From positions 1 to 21,209 of the forward strand of contig WGAH01000791.1 in assembly GCA_015489145.1 (NCBI GenBank): DNA of 21,209 bases, written 5' to 3'. Below the pieces are notes generated by a model that saw only the letters and a list, made by a program, of their open reading frames with translations, searched no databases and was not told the DNA's origin. Source of the stretch: Deltaproteobacteria bacterium (GTDB taxonomy: Bacteria > Myxococcota_A > UBA796 > UBA2385). Position numbers and translations under genes: made by a program. Shown here piece after piece: positions 1 through 7,437 of this stretch (position 1 is its first letter; each line of letters begins with the position of its first letter).

Positions 1-935
1 GTGTTGCCCGGCGAGAGGATGCGGCCCGCCAGGACGTGCTGGGAGGGGTCGCCGCTGTCGGTGACCTCGACCAGGCGGGTGACGGCGCTGCCCATGCGGG
101 CGAGGTGGGGCGCGACGCGCTCGCTCCGGACCACCCGGTCGCCGGGCGAGACGAGGGCGAGGGTCGGGGCGCGAATCGCCCGGAAGTCGGCGCGCTCGGT
201 GAGCCGCACGAGGTCGTTCATCGGGAACAGCGCCCGGGAGGGGTAGCGGTGGGTCCAGTAGCGGGCCTGCTCGGGGTTGGCGGGTTCCCAGGCGCGCGTC
301 TCGCCGACGACGAGGCGGGTGAGGAGCCCCCGGGCCCGGGTGCCCAGCAGCCAGGCGCCGGCGGCGCGGGGACCGAAGTTCGGCGAGATCAGCACCATCG
401 CCGCCGGGTCGGCGCCGTGGGCGGCCAGCCAGCAGGCGAGGGTGCCGCCGGTGGAGGTGCCGACGAGGACGACGCGATCCCCGATGGCATGGCCGACCGC
501 CAGCGCGAGGACGCCGTCGTCGAGCCAGTCGGCGGCGGTGGCCTCGGCGAAGGCCTCGCCGGTGCGCCCGTGTCCGCGGAGGCGCGCGAAGAAGGCGTTG
601 GCGCCGAGCTTCGCCGCCACCTCCTCGACGAGGGGGGAGACCTCCTGCCGGGTGGCCGAGTAGCCGTGCAGGTAGACGAGGGCGAGGAGGGTGCGCGCCG
701 GCCGCTCCGGGTCGGCCCAGACCACGCCCTGCTCGGCGCCGGGGGTGATGTCGTCGAAGCGCGCCTCCCGGGCGGCGAGCCAGGCGTCGAGGGCGGCGGG
801 CTCCGCCGGCACCGCGGGCAGCCGTCGCGGGTCGGCCCGCACCGCCGGCAGCGGCGCCGGCGACAGCGCCAGGGCGAGCAGCGCGGCGAGGAGGGCGAGC
901 AGCGCGAGGAGGAGGCGGCGCACGAGCCGCAGCAT
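1..935 (-). CDS. Alpha/beta hydrolase with N-terminal membrane anchor (3' end off window)
   Basis: Reading the minus strand from the ATG at 935..933 gives an uninterrupted frame to the window edge (311 codons, no stop reached). Residues 1-28 are a basic start followed by a Leu/Ala-rich hydrophobic stretch, so the protein is a signal-anchored or exported enzyme. The fold signature is clear: YLHGYSAT at about 88-95 forms the oxyanion-hole strand and loop, GTSTGG at 159-164 is the nucleophile elbow (Ser161), SPGD at 263-266 carries the likely acid Asp266, and SQH at 298-300 the likely base His300. These make a full Ser-Asp-His triad of the lysophospholipase/carboxylesterase-like branch; the substrate cannot be told. 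A GGGGG run lies 3-4 nt before the ATG as a weak ribosome site. The gene is divergent from the one at 1192. I am sure of the superfamily but not of the reaction. Confidence 0.85.
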   Translation of the reverse strand, partial: MLRLVRRLLLALLALLAALLALALSPAPLPAVRADPRRLPAVPAEPAALDAWLAAREARFDDITPGAEQGVVWADPERPARTLLALVYLHGYSATRQEVSPLVEEVAAKLGANAFFARLRGHGRTGEAFAEATAADWLDDGVLALAVGHAIGDRVVLVGTSTGGTLACWLAAHGADPAAMVLISPNFGPRAAGAWLLGTRARGLLTRLVVGETRAWEPANPEQARYWTHRYPSRALFPMNDLVRLTERADFRAIRAPTLALVSPGDRVVRSERVAPHLARMGSAVTRLVEVTDSGDPSQHVLAGRILSPGN

Positions 936-1191
936 AGCCCCCGAAGCGGGAGCCGCGCCTGCCGGGTCACCGGGCGGAGCCTCGCGGCCCCGCGCGCGCC
1001 CGGCCGGCCCTCGGGTCCGGTGGGGCGACGAGGAGCGCCGCCCGTGGCGGGGAGCCGCGCTCCCGGAGGCGGGAGGAAGCCGCGTCCGCACCGGCATGGC
1101 CCCCGGGGAGCGCCCGTCGGTCCCCGGGGTTGGGCGGCGGGGGGGGCCCGCGATAGTCGGGCAGGCGAAACCGCATCGGGAGGGGTGAGCC

Positions 1192-2121
1192 GTGCCGGGT
1201 GGAAAAGGACGCGCCGCGCCGCGGCAGGAAGCCGGGCGGGAGCCGGTGGGCACCGGGCGTTCACCGGGTCCCGTCGCGCCCGAGGGCAACGCGGCCCGGC
1301 AGGAGCGGCTCGCCCTCACCGCCGCCCCGGGCGAGGATGGCGACGCGCCCTCGCCGTTTGCCGCCGCGGGGCGGGCCCTCGCCGGGGATCCGGGCGGCCG
1401 ACCCGACGACCTGGCCGGCGGCGCCGGCGCCCTCGCCGAGTACCAGGCGGCCCTGCGCGCGCTCTACCAGCAGGCCGACGCCGCCATCGCCGACGAGATC
1501 GCCTACATGCGGTCGCGGGGCGTCCCCGACGAGGAGATCGCGAAGTGGGCGGTGGAGGCCCGCAACGCCGCCAAGGCGCGGATCCGCCGCTGGGACGTGC
1601 TCAAGAGCTGGGCCGAGCAGCGCAACCTCGTCAAGTACGGCGATGCGCTGGGCCCGAGCTACGGGCAGCTCCGTTCCGGCGACCCGGCGCGCGGCATGGC
1701 CCCGCGCGGCGACGGCGAGATCATCGAGGCCGCCACCCGCACCAACCGCCGGGTGAACCGCTGGGCCGGGCGCCTTCGCATCGCGGGCCGCATCCTCATC
1801 GCCATCGACCTCGCCGTGTCCGGCTACCGCGTCTGGAAGGCCCCGCCCGAGGACCGCCCCAAGGTCTTCATCCGCGAGGCGACGGGCCTGGCCGGCGCGC
1901 TGGCGGGAGGCTGGGCCGGGGCGAAGCTCGGCGGCATGGCGGGGGCCGGCATCGGCGCCTGGTTCGGCGGCGCCGGCGCGGCGCCCGGGGCGGCGATCGG
2001 CTCCCTGATCGGCGGCCTCGTCGGGGCCATCTCCGGCGCCTGGGCGGGCGCGGAGGCCGGGGACTGGATCGTCGACGAGCTCTACCCGCCGGCCGAGACC
2101 CGCTTCGAGGCCGGTTCTTGA
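1192..2121 (+). CDS. Glycine-zipper protein resembling a pore-forming effector domain
   Basis: The predicted protein has 309 aa and a GTG start. Residues 1-80 are Gly/Pro/Arg-rich and look disordered. Residues 80-160 are helical and include EARNAAKARIRRW (122-134) and a KYGDALGP element (148-155). Residues 195-215 are a moderately hydrophobic helix. Residues 231-292 are an unbroken glycine zipper of small residues spaced as GxxxG/AxxxG, ending in DWI. From memory, this order of helical region, KYG-x3-GP and Gly/Ala zipper is seen in effector proteins linked to type VI and other contact-dependent systems, where the zipper inserts into membranes. That assignment is inference, and I see no PAAR, Rhs, VgrG or LysM domain here. 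There is no signal peptide. Its stop overlaps the TTG start of the next gene by 4 bp, suggesting translational coupling. A possible -10 (TAGTCG, 1154..1159) lies upstream. Confidence 0.75.
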   Translation: MPGGKGRAAPRQEAGREPVGTGRSPGPVAPEGNAARQERLALTAAPGEDGDAPSPFAAAGRALAGDPGGRPDDLAGGAGALAEYQAALRALYQQADAAIADEIAYMRSRGVPDEEIAKWAVEARNAAKARIRRWDVLKSWAEQRNLVKYGDALGPSYGQLRSGDPARGMAPRGDGEIIEAATRTNRRVNRWAGRLRIAGRILIAIDLAVSGYRVWKAPPEDRPKVFIREATGLAGALAGGWAGAKLGGMAGAGIGAWFGGAGAAPGAAIGSLIGGLVGAISGAWAGAEAGDWIVDELYPPAETRFEAGS

Positions 2122-3068
2122 GCGCCGGCTGGCTGGTTCGCACCGCCGAGGGGCGCCTGGCCCGCCTGGTGGGCGACGCGCTGCTCCCGCTGGAGGGCGT
2201 GCCGCCCCTCCCGGGGCTGCCGGCCTCGCGCATCGCCTTCGCCGGGGGGCGGCGGGCGGTGCTCGCCGCGGGCGACGGCGACCGCGTGCGCGCCTGGCGC
2301 TCCGACGACGGCGATCGCTGGCTCCCGGTGCCCCCCCTGGCCTGCGACTGGGACCGCGTCGGCCTGTTCGCCGACCCCGGCGCCGTGACCTGCGTCGCGC
2401 CGGGCCTCGCGCGCATCGGCACGCCGGAGGGCTGGCGCGACCTGCCCCTTCCCGAGGGGGCCGGCTGGATCGGTCCCGGGCGCGGCGGCTGGTGGGCGGT
2501 GGGCTCGCTGCCCGTCGAGGGCGCCGACGAGCGCGTGGCGGCGGCCTGGCGGCCGGCCGGGGCCGGGCGGGCCGCCACGCGCGCCCACCCGGGGCTGGTG
2601 GCGGCGATGCGCCTGCGCGCCGGCGGGGGCTTCGACCGCTTCCTGGCGGTGGACGCCCGGGCCGAGCCGGTGGTCCTCGCCTCGCAGTGCGCCTGGTTCC
2701 TCGACGACCCGAGCGGTTTCCTGCACGTCCTCGACCGGGGCGGTCGCCTGCGGAGCCGCCGGGTGCCCGACCGGGCCGTGGCCCGCCTCGACCGCGAGGC
2801 CGACGGCACGCCGGTGGCCTTCACCGACGACGGCGAGCGCTGGCGCTGGCGCGGCCGGTGGCGGCGCGACGGCTGGGCGGCGGGGATTCGCGCCGCGCTG
2901 GGGACCGCGCCCGCCCGGGTCCACGTCGCCGCCGCCGAGGGGCGGGTGCGCGCCCTGGCCTGGTCCGCCCGGGGCGGGCCGGTCGCCCTCGGCAGCGAGG
3001 ACGGCGGCCGGCGCTGGTTCCGGGTGGAGCGCCCGGAGCTGGAGTTCCTCGCCGCCCATGCCGCCTGA
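2118..3068 (+). CDS. Asp-box (BNR) repeat protein, possible partner of the glycine-zipper protein
   Basis: The protein has 316 aa if it starts at the TTG at 2118, which overlaps the upstream stop (TTGA). I chose this start because of that coupling and because the protein-like sequence begins right there with SAGWLVRT. At least three Asp-box motifs (S/T-x-D-x-G-x-x-W) are visible: SDDGDRW near residue 64, TDDGERW near 238 and SEDGGRRW near the C terminus. Other segments follow the strand pattern expected of a beta-propeller. There is no signal peptide, so it is probably cytoplasmic. Asp-box propellers occur in sialidases and sortilin-like proteins, but no sialidase catalytic residues are evident. 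Tight coupling to a putative membrane-active protein makes an immunity, chaperone or loading partner role attractive, but this is inference. It could also be an unrelated sensor-like propeller. Confidence 0.75.
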   Translation: MSAGWLVRTAEGRLARLVGDALLPLEGVPPLPGLPASRIAFAGGRRAVLAAGDGDRVRAWRSDDGDRWLPVPPLACDWDRVGLFADPGAVTCVAPGLARIGTPEGWRDLPLPEGAGWIGPGRGGWWAVGSLPVEGADERVAAAWRPAGAGRAATRAHPGLVAAMRLRAGGGFDRFLAVDARAEPVVLASQCAWFLDDPSGFLHVLDRGGRLRSRRVPDRAVARLDREADGTPVAFTDDGERWRWRGRWRRDGWAAGIRAALGTAPARVHVAAAEGRVRALAWSARGGPVALGSEDGGRRWFRVERPELEFLAAHAA

Positions 3069-3089
3069 CCGGGTGGGCGGGGCGTCTGG

Positions 3090-3095
3090 TAGCCT
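3090..3095 (+). promoter_or_regulatory. Candidate -10 element for the YjbQ-family gene
   Basis: TAGCCT sits 44 nt before the ATG at 3140. CTGACC at 3065..3070 lies 19 nt upstream of it as a possible -35, overlapping the stop codon of the preceding gene. It resembles TAGACT before 7438 and TAGACG before the tRNA cluster. This is recognised by eye only. Confidence 0.35.
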
Positions 3096-3139
3096 CTCGG
3101 CGCCGCCCCGAGGCACCGCGGGGCGGGCAGGGGAGAGCG

Positions 3140-3553
3140 ATGAAGCAACACCTGGCGGTGGTGGAGGTCCGCACCACCGAGCGGCGGCAGCTCGTCGACA
3201 TCACGGAGCAGGTGCGGGCCGAGGTGCGGCGATCCGGCGTGCGGGACGGCCTGTGCGCCCTCTACGCGCAGGGCGCCACCGCGGCCCTCATGGTGCAGGA
3301 AAACGACGACCCGGACATCCGGCGCGACGTGCTCGACTGCCTCGCCGGCCTCGTGCCCGCGGGACGCTGGCGCCACGACCGCGTCGACGGCAACGCCGAC
3401 GCCCACATCCAGGCCGGCCTCGTCGGGCCCTCCGAGGTCATCCCGATCCGCGAGGGCCGCCTCGCCCTGTCGACCTGGCAGAACGTCTTTCTCTGCGACT
3501 TCGACGGCCCGCGCCCCCGCCGCCGGGTGCTCCTCACCATCCAGGGGCGCTGA
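3140..3553 (+). CDS. YjbQ/UPF0047 family protein, divergent signature
   Basis: The protein has 137 aa, the normal length for YjbQ (UPF0047), a small trimeric cytoplasmic family for which a weak secondary thiamine-phosphate synthase activity has been reported. The ATG at 3140 follows an AGGGGAGAG ribosome site. Family landmarks in order are DIT (20-22), ENDDP (54-58), H79, the DGNADAH segment (83-89), PIREGRLAL (102-110), TWQ (112-114) and FDGPRPRR (121-128). Two usually invariant spots differ. The HTT(A)AL segment reads GATAAL at 45-50, so the conserved His is Gly45, and GTWQ reads STWQ (Ser111). The other landmark residues are kept, so this may be a variant with changed chemistry rather than a decayed gene. 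It follows the effector-like pair by 71 bp but probably has its own promoter. Confidence 0.88.
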   Translation: MKQHLAVVEVRTTERRQLVDITEQVRAEVRRSGVRDGLCALYAQGATAALMVQENDDPDIRRDVLDCLAGLVPAGRWRHDRVDGNADAHIQAGLVGPSEVIPIREGRLALSTWQNVFLCDFDGPRPRRRVLLTIQGR

Positions 3554-3581
3554 GGCGCCCGGGCGGGAGCGCCTCCGCCGT

Positions 3582-4940
3582 TCAGCGGCGGGTTGGCGGC
3601 TCCGTTCCCGGAGGGTCGAGGCGCCAGGGCAGCTCGGCCAGGACGGCGGGCTGGAACCAGCGCCCGGTGCGCCGCGACCACAGGCGGCGCACGGGAAGCC
3701 CGGCGAGGTAGCGACCGAACAGGTAGCGGAGCAGGTCGAGGCCGTCGACCTCCCCCACCGTCCAGGCCACGCGCCACGGAGAGGGCCGCTCGGCGATCGG
3801 GACGGGCCACCGCCAGCGGAGGCCCTGGTCCTGCCAGTCCGCGACGAAGGCCGCGTCGTTCAGTCGATCCCAGGGACGGATCCAGCGCGGGGCCACGTCG
3901 ACGGGAATGCCGCCGGCCCGAAGGGCGGCGAGCCGCGTCTCGGCGGCGCGGCGAAGGCGCTCGTAGCCGGCTTTCCCGGCCCGGGCGCCCACCGTCTCCA
4001 GCACCTCGGCCTCGCCGAGGATGCCGACGAAGGCCTCGAGAAGGACGCCATCGCGGAAGACCCTGCCCACGACCATCCCGTCGCGGCGCACCGTGGCGTC
4101 GGGGTCGAAGCGGTCGAAGAGGAGAAGCCGGATGAACTCGACGCCGCCCGAGCGCATGCGGGTGCGCAGGGTGCTGGCCTCGGAGCGAAAGCGGCGGGCG
4201 ACCTCCCGCGCCTCCCGGCGGGCGCGCTCCACGGCCCCGGTGGGCCGGTGTACCCGTTCCCCGCGACCCGACTCCCGGATGCGCCCCCGCGCCCCGCGGT
4301 GGGCCAGGTCGCGGCAGCGCGCGCACCGGTACGGTTCGCCCGGCCCCACCCGCAGCACCGGCAGGGGCGTACCCGGCCGCCAGTCGCCGACCGCGCGCGG
4401 GCCCTCGGCGGCGACCTCGATCCAGGGCGCCTCCCAGCCCGCGGGGGTCTTGTCGGCCTCGAAGCCGCCGGGGCCGCGAACCTCGACGAGGCCCACCACG
4501 CCGCCGTCCTTCACCAGCCGGATGTCGGGACGGCGCGTGTGGAGCGTGCGCTTCGCCTCCACGGCAGTCCAGCCGGCGCGCCAGGGGCGGACCCGTCGCC
4601 GCGGACAGGCGCCGGCTGTCCCACCGATGGCCTCGCCGGGGCCCACGCAGGCCTCCTCCACCTCGATCGCATCGACGCCGCGCAGCTTCTCGGCGAGGGC
4701 CATGCGCGTGTTGTGGTGCAGGGCGGCCGCGGGATCGGCGAGGCCGCAAGCGGTGGCCTCCTTGTGGGCCGCGTGCCACGCGCGTTTCTCGCCGAGCTTC
4801 AGCACGAGGACGCCCCCGCAGGCCGGGCAGCGGACCTCCGGTCGCGCGCTGGGAGGAAGCCCGGCGAAGGTCGAAACGTGGACGTCCCGCCCGTCGTGGA
4901 CCACCCACTCGAGTCGCACCGTCGAGAGGCGCTCAGCCAC
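3582..4940 (-). CDS. CoiA-like PD-(D/E)XK nuclease-family protein
   Basis: The protein has 452 aa and a GTG start overlapping the upstream stop by 8 bp. The N-terminal part matches the competence protein CoiA-like layout. A zinc-binding cluster (CPAC at 38-41, WHAAH at 55-59, Cys65) is followed by a helix with HH at 75-76. Next comes a restriction-endonuclease-like core with RRPDI at 136-140 and VGLVEVRG at 149-156, giving the PD...(D/E)xx signature through Asp139 and Glu153. A WIEV strand lies at 173-176 and a further CARC knuckle at 206-209. CoiA-like proteins are predicted nucleases involved in handling incoming DNA. The C-terminal 240 residues are helical with many Arg and Trp, and I do not recognise them. 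Strict PD-ExK is not met (the third position is V-R-G), so catalysis is uncertain. It is the last gene of a minus-strand unit with the double-CxxC protein and TPR protein. Confidence 0.72.
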   Translation of the reverse strand: MAERLSTVRLEWVVHDGRDVHVSTFAGLPPSARPEVRCPACGGVLVLKLGEKRAWHAAHKEATACGLADPAAALHHNTRMALAEKLRGVDAIEVEEACVGPGEAIGGTAGACPRRRVRPWRAGWTAVEAKRTLHTRRPDIRLVKDGGVVGLVEVRGPGGFEADKTPAGWEAPWIEVAAEGPRAVGDWRPGTPLPVLRVGPGEPYRCARCRDLAHRGARGRIRESGRGERVHRPTGAVERARREAREVARRFRSEASTLRTRMRSGGVEFIRLLLFDRFDPDATVRRDGMVVGRVFRDGVLLEAFVGILGEAEVLETVGARAGKAGYERLRRAAETRLAALRAGGIPVDVAPRWIRPWDRLNDAAFVADWQDQGLRWRWPVPIAERPSPWRVAWTVGEVDGLDLLRYLFGRYLAGLPVRRLWSRRTGRWFQPAVLAELPWRLDPPGTEPPTRR

Positions 4941-5397
4941 CGTTCCCCCGCGGCTCGTCGCGGGGCGCCGCGTCCCGGCGGAGCGCGGGAAGCACGTCGC
5001 CGGGGATCTCGATCCGCGCCCCCAGCCAGGTGAAGCGAAAGGGAGGCGGCTCTCCAGGCTCCCCGTCGTGGTAGAGGTAGTTGTCCCCCTGCACGGCGCC
5101 GCATCGGGAACAGGTGTTCACCCAGTACCTCTGCCCGCCGGATTGCAGGGTTCTCCGCAGCTTCAACGTGCGGGGGCGCGGTGGTGGCGGCGGCGGGTTG
5201 GCCGACCACGGTTCGTGCCCGACCCAGGCGTAGACGACGACGCGCCGGCCGCAGCGGTAGCAGGTGTGGGGCGCCGCCCGGTACGGCCCCCACGGCAGCG
5301 GCAGGCCGTCCCTCCGGCAGAGCCGGGCGAGCTCCTCGCGGCGAGCGCGCTCCTCGGCATCGCGAGCGGCGTACCGGGAACTCGAACCCATGGCCAT
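4933..5397 (-). CDS. Small double-CxxC (zinc-ribbon-like) protein
   Basis: The protein has 154 aa from the ATG at 5397. A second in-frame ATG at 5391 has better spacing to the GAGGGG ribosome site, so the protein may be 152 aa. The sequence holds two zinc knuckles, CYRC (46-49) and CSRC (96-99), each followed by Gly. A poly-proline linker (about 68-73) separates them, and aromatic strands follow, including WVNTC and DNYLYHDGEPGE. Four Cys in two CxxC pairs would bind one zinc. The Cys pairs, VVVYAW strand and YLYHDG loop suggest a nucleic-acid or protein adaptor, but I do not recognise the family. It begins 26 bp after the TPR gene and overlaps the CoiA-like gene by 8 bp, so it is co-translated with that nuclease-like protein. 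Both carry Cys knuckles, which is consistent with working on the same DNA or RNA substrate (inference). Confidence 0.75.
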   Translation of the reverse strand: MAMGSSSRYAARDAEERARREELARLCRRDGLPLPWGPYRAAPHTCYRCGRRVVVYAWVGHEPWSANPPPPPPRPRTLKLRRTLQSGGQRYWVNTCSRCGAVQGDNYLYHDGEPGEPPPFRFTWLGARIEIPGDVLPALRRDAAPRDEPRGNGG

Positions 5398-5423
5398 CCC
5401 CTCTTCCCTCGGCGGGCTCGAAC

Positions 5424-6590
5424 CTACCGCGAGGCGTCGGGGGCATCCGCGGCGGCGGCCTCGGCGGGGGCGATGGCGTCGCGGCGGTCCCGCAGCTCGG
5501 CGACCACGGCGCCCTGCCAGCGCGTGCGGGCGGCGAGCTTCACGCCCTCGTCGTAGAAGGCCCAGGCCTTGCGTTCCAGGGTGCGCGCCCGCTCGGCCAC
5601 CATCTCGCGGTAGAGGCGGGCCTGCTCCGCGTCGAGGCGGCGCGGGGGCGGCGCGGCGAGGAGGTCGTCGCGCAGGGCGAGGTAGGCGTCGCCGAGCAGC
5701 ACCAGCCCCCGGAGCACCTGCTCGGGCTCGCCGAGCTTCGCGATGGCGGTGACCTGCCGCTCGCCCTGGCTGAGGAGGTGGGCGCGGCGCTTGAGCGCCC
5801 GGGCCGCCCGCCGGTCGCCGCGCAGGGGAATGCGCCCGGCCCGCTCGAACAGGTAGGCCGCCAGCGCCAGGCGGCCCCGGGCGCGCATCCAGGTCAGCTC
5901 GTCGGTGCCCTCCAGCTCGGCGAGGGCCCGCTGCACCCGCCGCACCCCGCGCCGGGCATGGCCCCCGCGAATCTCGGCGACGCCGCGCTCGATCTCGAGG
6001 GTGAGGCGGTCGTGGTCGTCCCAGTCCCCGGCGCGCTCGAGGGCGCGGACGGCGCGCAGGCTCTCGGCGTGGCGGCCGAGGTCCTCCAGGCACAGGGCGC
6101 GGCGAAAGCGGGCGTCGAGGGCCTCGGGGCTGTCGGGCCACTTCGCGTCCACGAGCTCGTAGAGGGCGATCGCCCGCTCGTAGCGCTCCTGGAACTCGAG
6201 GCTGAGGGCGGCGTGGTAGAGCACGGTCGGGGAGGCTCCGCGCTCGAGCAGGACGGCGAAGCGCTCGTCGGCGCCCTGGAAGTCGCCGACGGAGCGGTGC
6301 TCGATGGCCTCCTGGAGCAGCGCGTCCGGGTCCATCGCCCGCCAGAGATCCGGCAGGGAGGTCGGGGCCGCCTCGGCGGCGGGGACCTCGGCGGCGGGCT
6401 CCGCGGACTCCGCGGCGGGGGCCTCGGCGGCGGGCTCCGCGGGCTCCGCGGCGGCGGGCTCCGCGGGCTCCGCGGCGGGGGCCTCGGCGGCGGGCTCCCG
6501 GACCGCGCCGGCCGGCGCCTCCGAGACGGGCTCGGCGGCGAGAACCTGGAGGGGGAGCAGGGCGAAGCTCAGGCGGATCGGGGACCTCAC
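5424..6590 (-). CDS. Exported TPR-repeat protein with Ala/Pro/Glu-rich linker
   Basis: The protein has 388 aa. The GTG start at 6590 is preceded by an excellent AGGAGGTGA ribosome site. Residues 1-19 form a signal peptide (MRSP start, Leu-rich core, VLA-A cleavage). Residues 20-78 are a low-complexity Ala/Pro/Glu linker built from a 20-residue repeat (see the DNA repeat at 6390..6497). From about 88 on, helical pairs match the tetratricopeptide pattern, for example GDFQGADERFAVLLE (102-116), ERYERAIALYELVDAKWPDS (135-154) and GRHAESLRAVRAL (172-184). The rest is helical with alternating charge, ending in an Ala/Asp-rich tail. It probably acts in the periplasm as a binding scaffold; the linker may span the envelope or peptidoglycan. 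It is the first gene of the three-gene minus unit. A possible -10 is GATAGG around 6658..6663 (minus strand). Confidence 0.8.
   Translation of the reverse strand: MRSPIRLSFALLPLQVLAAEPVSEAPAGAVREPAAEAPAAEPAEPAAAEPAEPAAEAPAAESAEPAAEVPAAEAAPTSLPDLWRAMDPDALLQEAIEHRSVGDFQGADERFAVLLERGASPTVLYHAALSLEFQERYERAIALYELVDAKWPDSPEALDARFRRALCLEDLGRHAESLRAVRALERAGDWDDHDRLTLEIERGVAEIRGGHARRGVRRVQRALAELEGTDELTWMRARGRLALAAYLFERAGRIPLRGDRRAARALKRRAHLLSQGERQVTAIAKLGEPEQVLRGLVLLGDAYLALRDDLLAAPPPRRLDAEQARLYREMVAERARTLERKAWAFYDEGVKLAARTRWQGAVVAELRDRRDAIAPAEAAAADAPDASR
6390..6497. repeat. 60-bp period in-frame repeat in the TPR-protein linker
   Basis: Bases 6390..6437 recur at 6450..6497 with one mismatch (a to g at 6407 vs 6467), a 60-bp period that encodes about 20 residues of Ala/Pro/Glu. 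Shorter GGCTCCGCGG units lie within it. The repeat keeps the frame, so copy-number change would alter linker length without breaking the protein. Confidence 0.8.
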
Positions 6591-6712
6591 GAGGGCTCAC
6601 CTCCTGCGGGACGGCACCCGGGCGGCACTTCGGGGCCACGGGTTCCGACACCCCTGGCCCTATCGGGTTTCCCGGGGCTGGCTTCAGGCGGGTCCGCGGA
6701 GGGCAGGCGCGC

Positions 6713-7291
6713 TCAGGGCGCGCCTTCGTCGCCGGCCGGGGGCGGTGCCGGTTCGGAGGCTTCTCCGCTTCCCCGGCGAGGCGGCGGCCCGCCCGCACCC
6801 TGGGGCGGCGGCGGGCCGCCCTCGCCGCGAGGAGGCGGCATCGTGGCGCCCTGGGGCGGCGGCGCGCCGGGTCCCACCGGCGGCGGCCCCCCCGCGCCGG
6901 GCGGGGGACCGCCGCCCGCGCCCTGGGGGCCCTCGGCCTTCTGCCCCTTGACCAGCTCGCGGTGGAGGTGGGGCCGGCTCACGAGCACCCGGCAGCGCCG
7001 GGCGAGGGCTTCCTCCTGGATGCGGTCGCAGTAGCGGAAGGAGCTGGGATCGACCTCGCGGGTGACCGTGAGCCAGATGTAGTCGCGAACCCGCGGGTCC
7101 TGGACCTTGGTGGTCACGATCTTGACGCCTTCTTCGGCGTCCTGGCGGAACAGCTCCGCGGCGTGGTCGGCCCAGCACTCGTCGGCCTTCGGCCCGGGGT
7201 CCATCGACCGGCAGTCGTCGAGGGTGGTGCTTCCCCCGCCGCAGGCGACCGGCAGGGCGAGCAGCAGCGTCGGGAGGAGGCGCGGGCGCAT
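6713..7291 (-). CDS. Cys-containing lipoprotein with Pro/Gly-rich tail
   Basis: The protein has 192 aa from the ATG at 7291, with GGAG 6 nt upstream. A longer frame begins further 5', but the lipoprotein signal fixes this start: MRPRLLPTLLLALPVAC gives a lipobox ending at Cys17, followed by GGGS. The compact domain (about 24-118) has four cysteines (27, 39, 88, 100), probably forming two disulfides, with a VTTKVQDPRVRDYIW strand-helix segment. Residues 120-192 are a Pro/Gly/Ala tail made of PPPxGxGG-type units and look disordered. I do not recognise the family. The +2 residue is Gly, so sorting to the outer membrane is plausible. The gene is upstream of, and on the same strand as, the TPR-protein unit, separated by 122 bp. 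Confidence 0.75.
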   Translation of the reverse strand: MRPRLLPTLLLALPVACGGGSTTLDDCRSMDPGPKADECWADHAAELFRQDAEEGVKIVTTKVQDPRVRDYIWLTVTREVDPSSFRYCDRIQEEALARRCRVLVSRPHLHRELVKGQKAEGPQGAGGGPPPGAGGPPPVGPGAPPPQGATMPPPRGEGGPPPPQGAGGPPPRRGSGEASEPAPPPAGDEGAP

Positions 7292-7425
7292 GGTCGCTCC
7301 GGGGCTGGGGGAACGGGAACCGCCTAACCCCCGGGGCCGGCGAGAGGGCGAACGAGAACCCGGGCGCCACCTCTCGGCCGCGGATCGCCCCCCGCCCGCG
7401 GGCGGCACCCGGCGGGCTCGGGCGA

Positions 7426-7431
7426 TAGACT
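7426..7431 (+). promoter_or_regulatory. Candidate -10 element giving a leaderless transcript
   Basis: TAGACT ends 6 nt before the GTG at 7438, and there is no purine-rich ribosome site in front of that GTG. If this is the -10, transcription would start at or next to the start codon. No convincing -35 is seen. Confidence 0.4.
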
Positions 7432-7437
7432 GCCGCC

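Noticed and set aside
389..1264. Minus-strand 291-aa open frame
   Set aside because: Low-complexity Pro/Arg/Ser composition. The true minus-strand gene is in another frame, from 935, with a full catalytic triad.
36..2117. A very long plus-strand open frame covering the hydrolase and glycine-zipper region
   Set aside because: It is a Gly/Arg/Pro-rich shadow of the minus-strand hydrolase and the +1 frame gene at 1192. Only its end (from 2118) has protein-like features, where the Asp-box gene is.
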